A stretch of DNA of 64,000 bases, from positions 347,501-411,500 of the forward strand of contig NZ_CP017042.1 of the NCBI RefSeq assembly GCF_001717585.1, written 5' to 3'. This document shows, in pieces, positions 61,990-64,000 of the stretch. The translations under genes and the position numbers were made by a program. The stretch is from Selenomonas sp. oral taxon 920 (GTDB lineage Bacteria > Bacillota > Negativicutes > Selenomonadales > Selenomonadaceae). Positions within the stretch are counted from its first letter, which is position 1. Each line of letters begins with the position of its first letter. Under the pieces are notes generated by a model. It had not been told where the DNA came from. It saw nothing but the letters and a program-made list of their open reading frames with translations, and did not search any database.

Positions 61990-62529
61990 ATGGACGCAGA
62001 TCGCACGGAACGTGCGAAATCCATACGCGCGGCGCGTGACTGGCTCACGGGCGCGGAGCATGCGCTCGCGGGCGAGGACGATCTCGCGGGAGATCTAAAG
62101 CTCATGCTTGCACGCGCAGAGCTTGCGCGTATCGCGGCAGACCGCCGCGCACGTCTCCGACGGTGGGCACTTCGTCTGCTGCCGCCGCTCGCTGCAGCGA
62201 TGGTTCTTGCGTGGCTCCTGTGGGAGCCTCCTCCTGCGGAGAAGGCTGTCGTTCAGCCGCCAATCCCGCATACAGAGCAGCGTGTGGAAGTATCTGCACC
62301 TGCGAAAGAGTCTGCGGAACGCTCCGCAGCGACGGAGGATTCCGCTGCAGCCATACTGCCTGCAGAGACACGCGCACCTGCGGCCGAGGAGCGTGCTGTG
62401 CAGGAGCCGCCGATGCAGGTCACAGCGTCTGCTCCCGTGCAGCCCAAAGCTGCAGCCCAGCCTTCGCGTATGCCGGATGCCGATATGCAGCGGCTCATGC
62501 AGGTGGGCGGCAAGATCTTACGGGAATAG
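61990..62529 (+). CDS. Membrane-anchored protein of unknown function
   Basis: 179 residues. The N-terminal ~60 residues are helical and charged (RAARDWLTGAEHALAGEDDLAGDLKLMLARAELARI), one membrane helix follows (about 61-80), and the rest is Ala/Glu/Pro-rich and probably disordered on the outside, with a short C-terminal helix MPDADMQRLMQVGGKIL. The plan resembles anti-sigma factors with a cytoplasmic head, but no anti-sigma domain is recognised. It lies between the sigma factor and bamA. Confidence 0.6.
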   Translation: MDADRTERAKSIRAARDWLTGAEHALAGEDDLAGDLKLMLARAELARIAADRRARLRRWALRLLPPLAAAMVLAWLLWEPPPAEKAVVQPPIPHTEQRVEVSAPAKESAERSAATEDSAAAILPAETRAPAAEERAVQEPPMQVTASAPVQPKAAAQPSRMPDADMQRLMQVGGKILRE

Positions 62530-62604
62530 TCGATCGGTTCCCCGCAGACTGCGGGTGGATTGAAATAGAGCGCTTGACAGCGCGCATATCTAGGAGGGTT
62601 CGCC

Positions 62605-64000
62605 TTTGAACAGCAAGAAATATCAGAGACTCACGCTCGCCGTTGCACTTGGCGTAGGTGTATCTGCAGCTGCCTTACCGCACGGCTTTGCCGCTGAGGA
62701 GACCGCTGCAGAGAGTTCCGCACCTGCGGAGATGACGGCGACCGATGCGAATGCCGAGACGATGGAGACATCATCCGCGCCTGTACTGAGTAATCCGGCG
62801 GGAGCAAATGTGAGTGCGCCTGGGGATACAGTCGCTGCAGACGCACCTGCACTGACGGCGACACCCGCTGCCGCAACCTCAGATGAGCGTGCTGCCGCGT
62901 GGGCGGCAAAGCGTCCGGCAGAGGATGAGATCTCCAATTATCTTGCGGCACAGGTCGGAAAGACGATCGTGGAGATCAACTTCAATGGTGCGACGGAGGC
63001 GACAGAAAAGACAGCGCGCGCGGCGCTTGCCATGCATGTCGGGGATGCCGTGTCCGAGGAGGGGCTCGTGAAGGATCGTGACGCGATCTACGCGACGGGC
63101 TATTTCTATGATCTCTATCCGACCTTTGAGCAGGTGCCTGAGGGCGTTGTTCTGACCTATCAGGTGCTCGAGAATCCGGAGCTCAAGGAAGTGAAGATCG
63201 AGGGCAATACAGTCGAGTCAACCGAGACGCTGATGGGTCTGATCACGCTAAAAAATGGCGAGCTGCTGAATTCCCGTGTACTGCAGCAGAATGTGCAGGC
63301 GATTCAGGAGAAGTACCGTGCGGATGGCTACATCCTCGCGAAGATTACAGATCTGAATATCGCGCAGGACGGTACGCTCACGATCAAGATCAGTGAGGGC
63401 GTACTCGAAGGCTATAAAGTCAAGGGCAACAAGAAGACAAAGGAGCACGTCATTCTCCGCGAAATGCGCCAGAAGACGGGCGAGCCGTTCAATGCGAATA
63501 TGGCACGCCGCAGTATGCAGCGCGTCTACAATCTCGGCTTCTTTGAAGATGTCAACGTCAAGATGAATCCGGGTGTCGAGCCGAATGCCGTCATCATGGA
63601 GATCGATGTCAAGGAGAAGCGTACGGGTTCGTTCGGCATTGGTGCAGGGTACTCCAGCTCAGACGGCATGGTCGGAATGGTAAGCGTCAGCGACACGAAT
63701 TTCCGCGGCATGGGCGATACGATCAGCATCACCTATGAGATGAGCGGCGACGATACGGATGCGCGCGGCTACACGTTCATGTATCGCCGTCCGTGGCTCG
63801 ACAAGAAGGAGACGGCAGGGACGCTGCGCGTCTACAACCGCACATACGAGTACGATGATTACGATGCAGACGGACACCACAAGGAGTCGTTCATGCGTAA
63901 GTACTCCGGCGGTGAGTTTACCCTGAGCCGCCCGATGAGCGAGTATTCGACGAACTTCCTCACGCTGCGCAACCGCAAGGATAAATATGTCAAGCACACA
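62605..64000 (+). CDS. bamA: Outer-membrane assembly factor BamA, 5' part (runs off window)
   Basis: At least 465 residues from a TTG at 62605 with AGGAGGG seven bases before. A signal peptide is followed by a long Ala/Thr/Pro/Glu-rich linker (about 25-105). Three POTRA repeats are visible (beginning near VEINFNGAT, KEVKIEGNTVES and GYKVKGNKKTKEHV), fewer than the five of E. coli, then the start of the Omp85 barrel (GSFGIGAGYSSSDGMVG; FRGMGDTISITYEMSG; YRRPWLDKKET). It inserts beta-barrel proteins into the outer membrane. The 3' end is outside the window. Confidence 0.95.

Overview
The window is a chromosomal segment of a Gram-negative-type (diderm) Firmicute, most likely a Negativicute of the Selenomonas/Centipeda type. 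Firmicute genes (SCIFF RiPP and its maturase, a PASTA-tailed penicillin-binding protein, a DUF134 regulator, strong sigma-A promoters) sit beside outer-membrane biogenesis genes (mlaE-mlaF-mlaD, tolC, tamB, bamA, a PagL-like barrel). The genus is an inference from gene content; no alignment was run.

Layout. 1-2190 holds the 3' part of a 23S rRNA, a highly structured spacer and a 5S rRNA. 2398-8909 carries an MFS transporter, a secreted S55 (SpoIVB-type) protein, murA, and the scfA/scfB RiPP pair. A tRNA-Gln and a DUF4418/ABC export operon follow (8989-11483). 11528-26819 is a molybdenum and formate island: modABC and moaC on the minus strand (with a candidate Moco riboswitch before modA), then a plus-strand run of MPT-binding protein, moeA, moaA, a MOSC-Mog fusion, a MobA-MobB fusion, fdhD, the Tat-exported formate dehydrogenase fdhA (Cys, not Sec), fdhE, the iron-sulfur subunit and the cytochrome b subunit. 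The genes cover molybdate uptake, cofactor synthesis, cofactor sulfuration and the enzyme that uses it.

26933-36774 holds a division-type PBP and a sulfur amino-acid block: cysK, a PatB/MalY C-S lyase, a cystathionine gamma-synthase/lyase, a UROD-fold protein with a zinc-methyltransferase signature, and a four-gene polar amino-acid ABC transporter. 36855-43802 is the accessory part: a coiled-coil protein, a RelBE-type toxin-antitoxin pair, a cupin, and a segment where a two-domain methyltransferase gene and a secreted Cys-rich peptide occur twice with about 1,257 identical bases, separated by an IS30 scar, then a DUF134-NifX fusion. 44165-50760 has a flavodoxin/HutW heme-degradation pair, mutY, serS, ubiX, a PagL-like protein and RNase H. 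50995-64000 is an envelope block: mlaE, mlaF and an MCE protein fused to a C-terminal beta-barrel, a crotonase on the minus strand, tolC, tamB, a small sigma factor, a membrane-anchored protein and bamA (cut by the window end).

The less explained signals are non-coding: a 159-nt rod-like hairpin element (50794-50952) with a truncated relative beside scfA; a 122-bp copy of the rRNA spacer sequence beside the crotonase gene; and several perfect inverted repeats placed on promoters. The peptide/methyltransferase duplication and the UROD-like gene are the best protein-level candidates for new biology.
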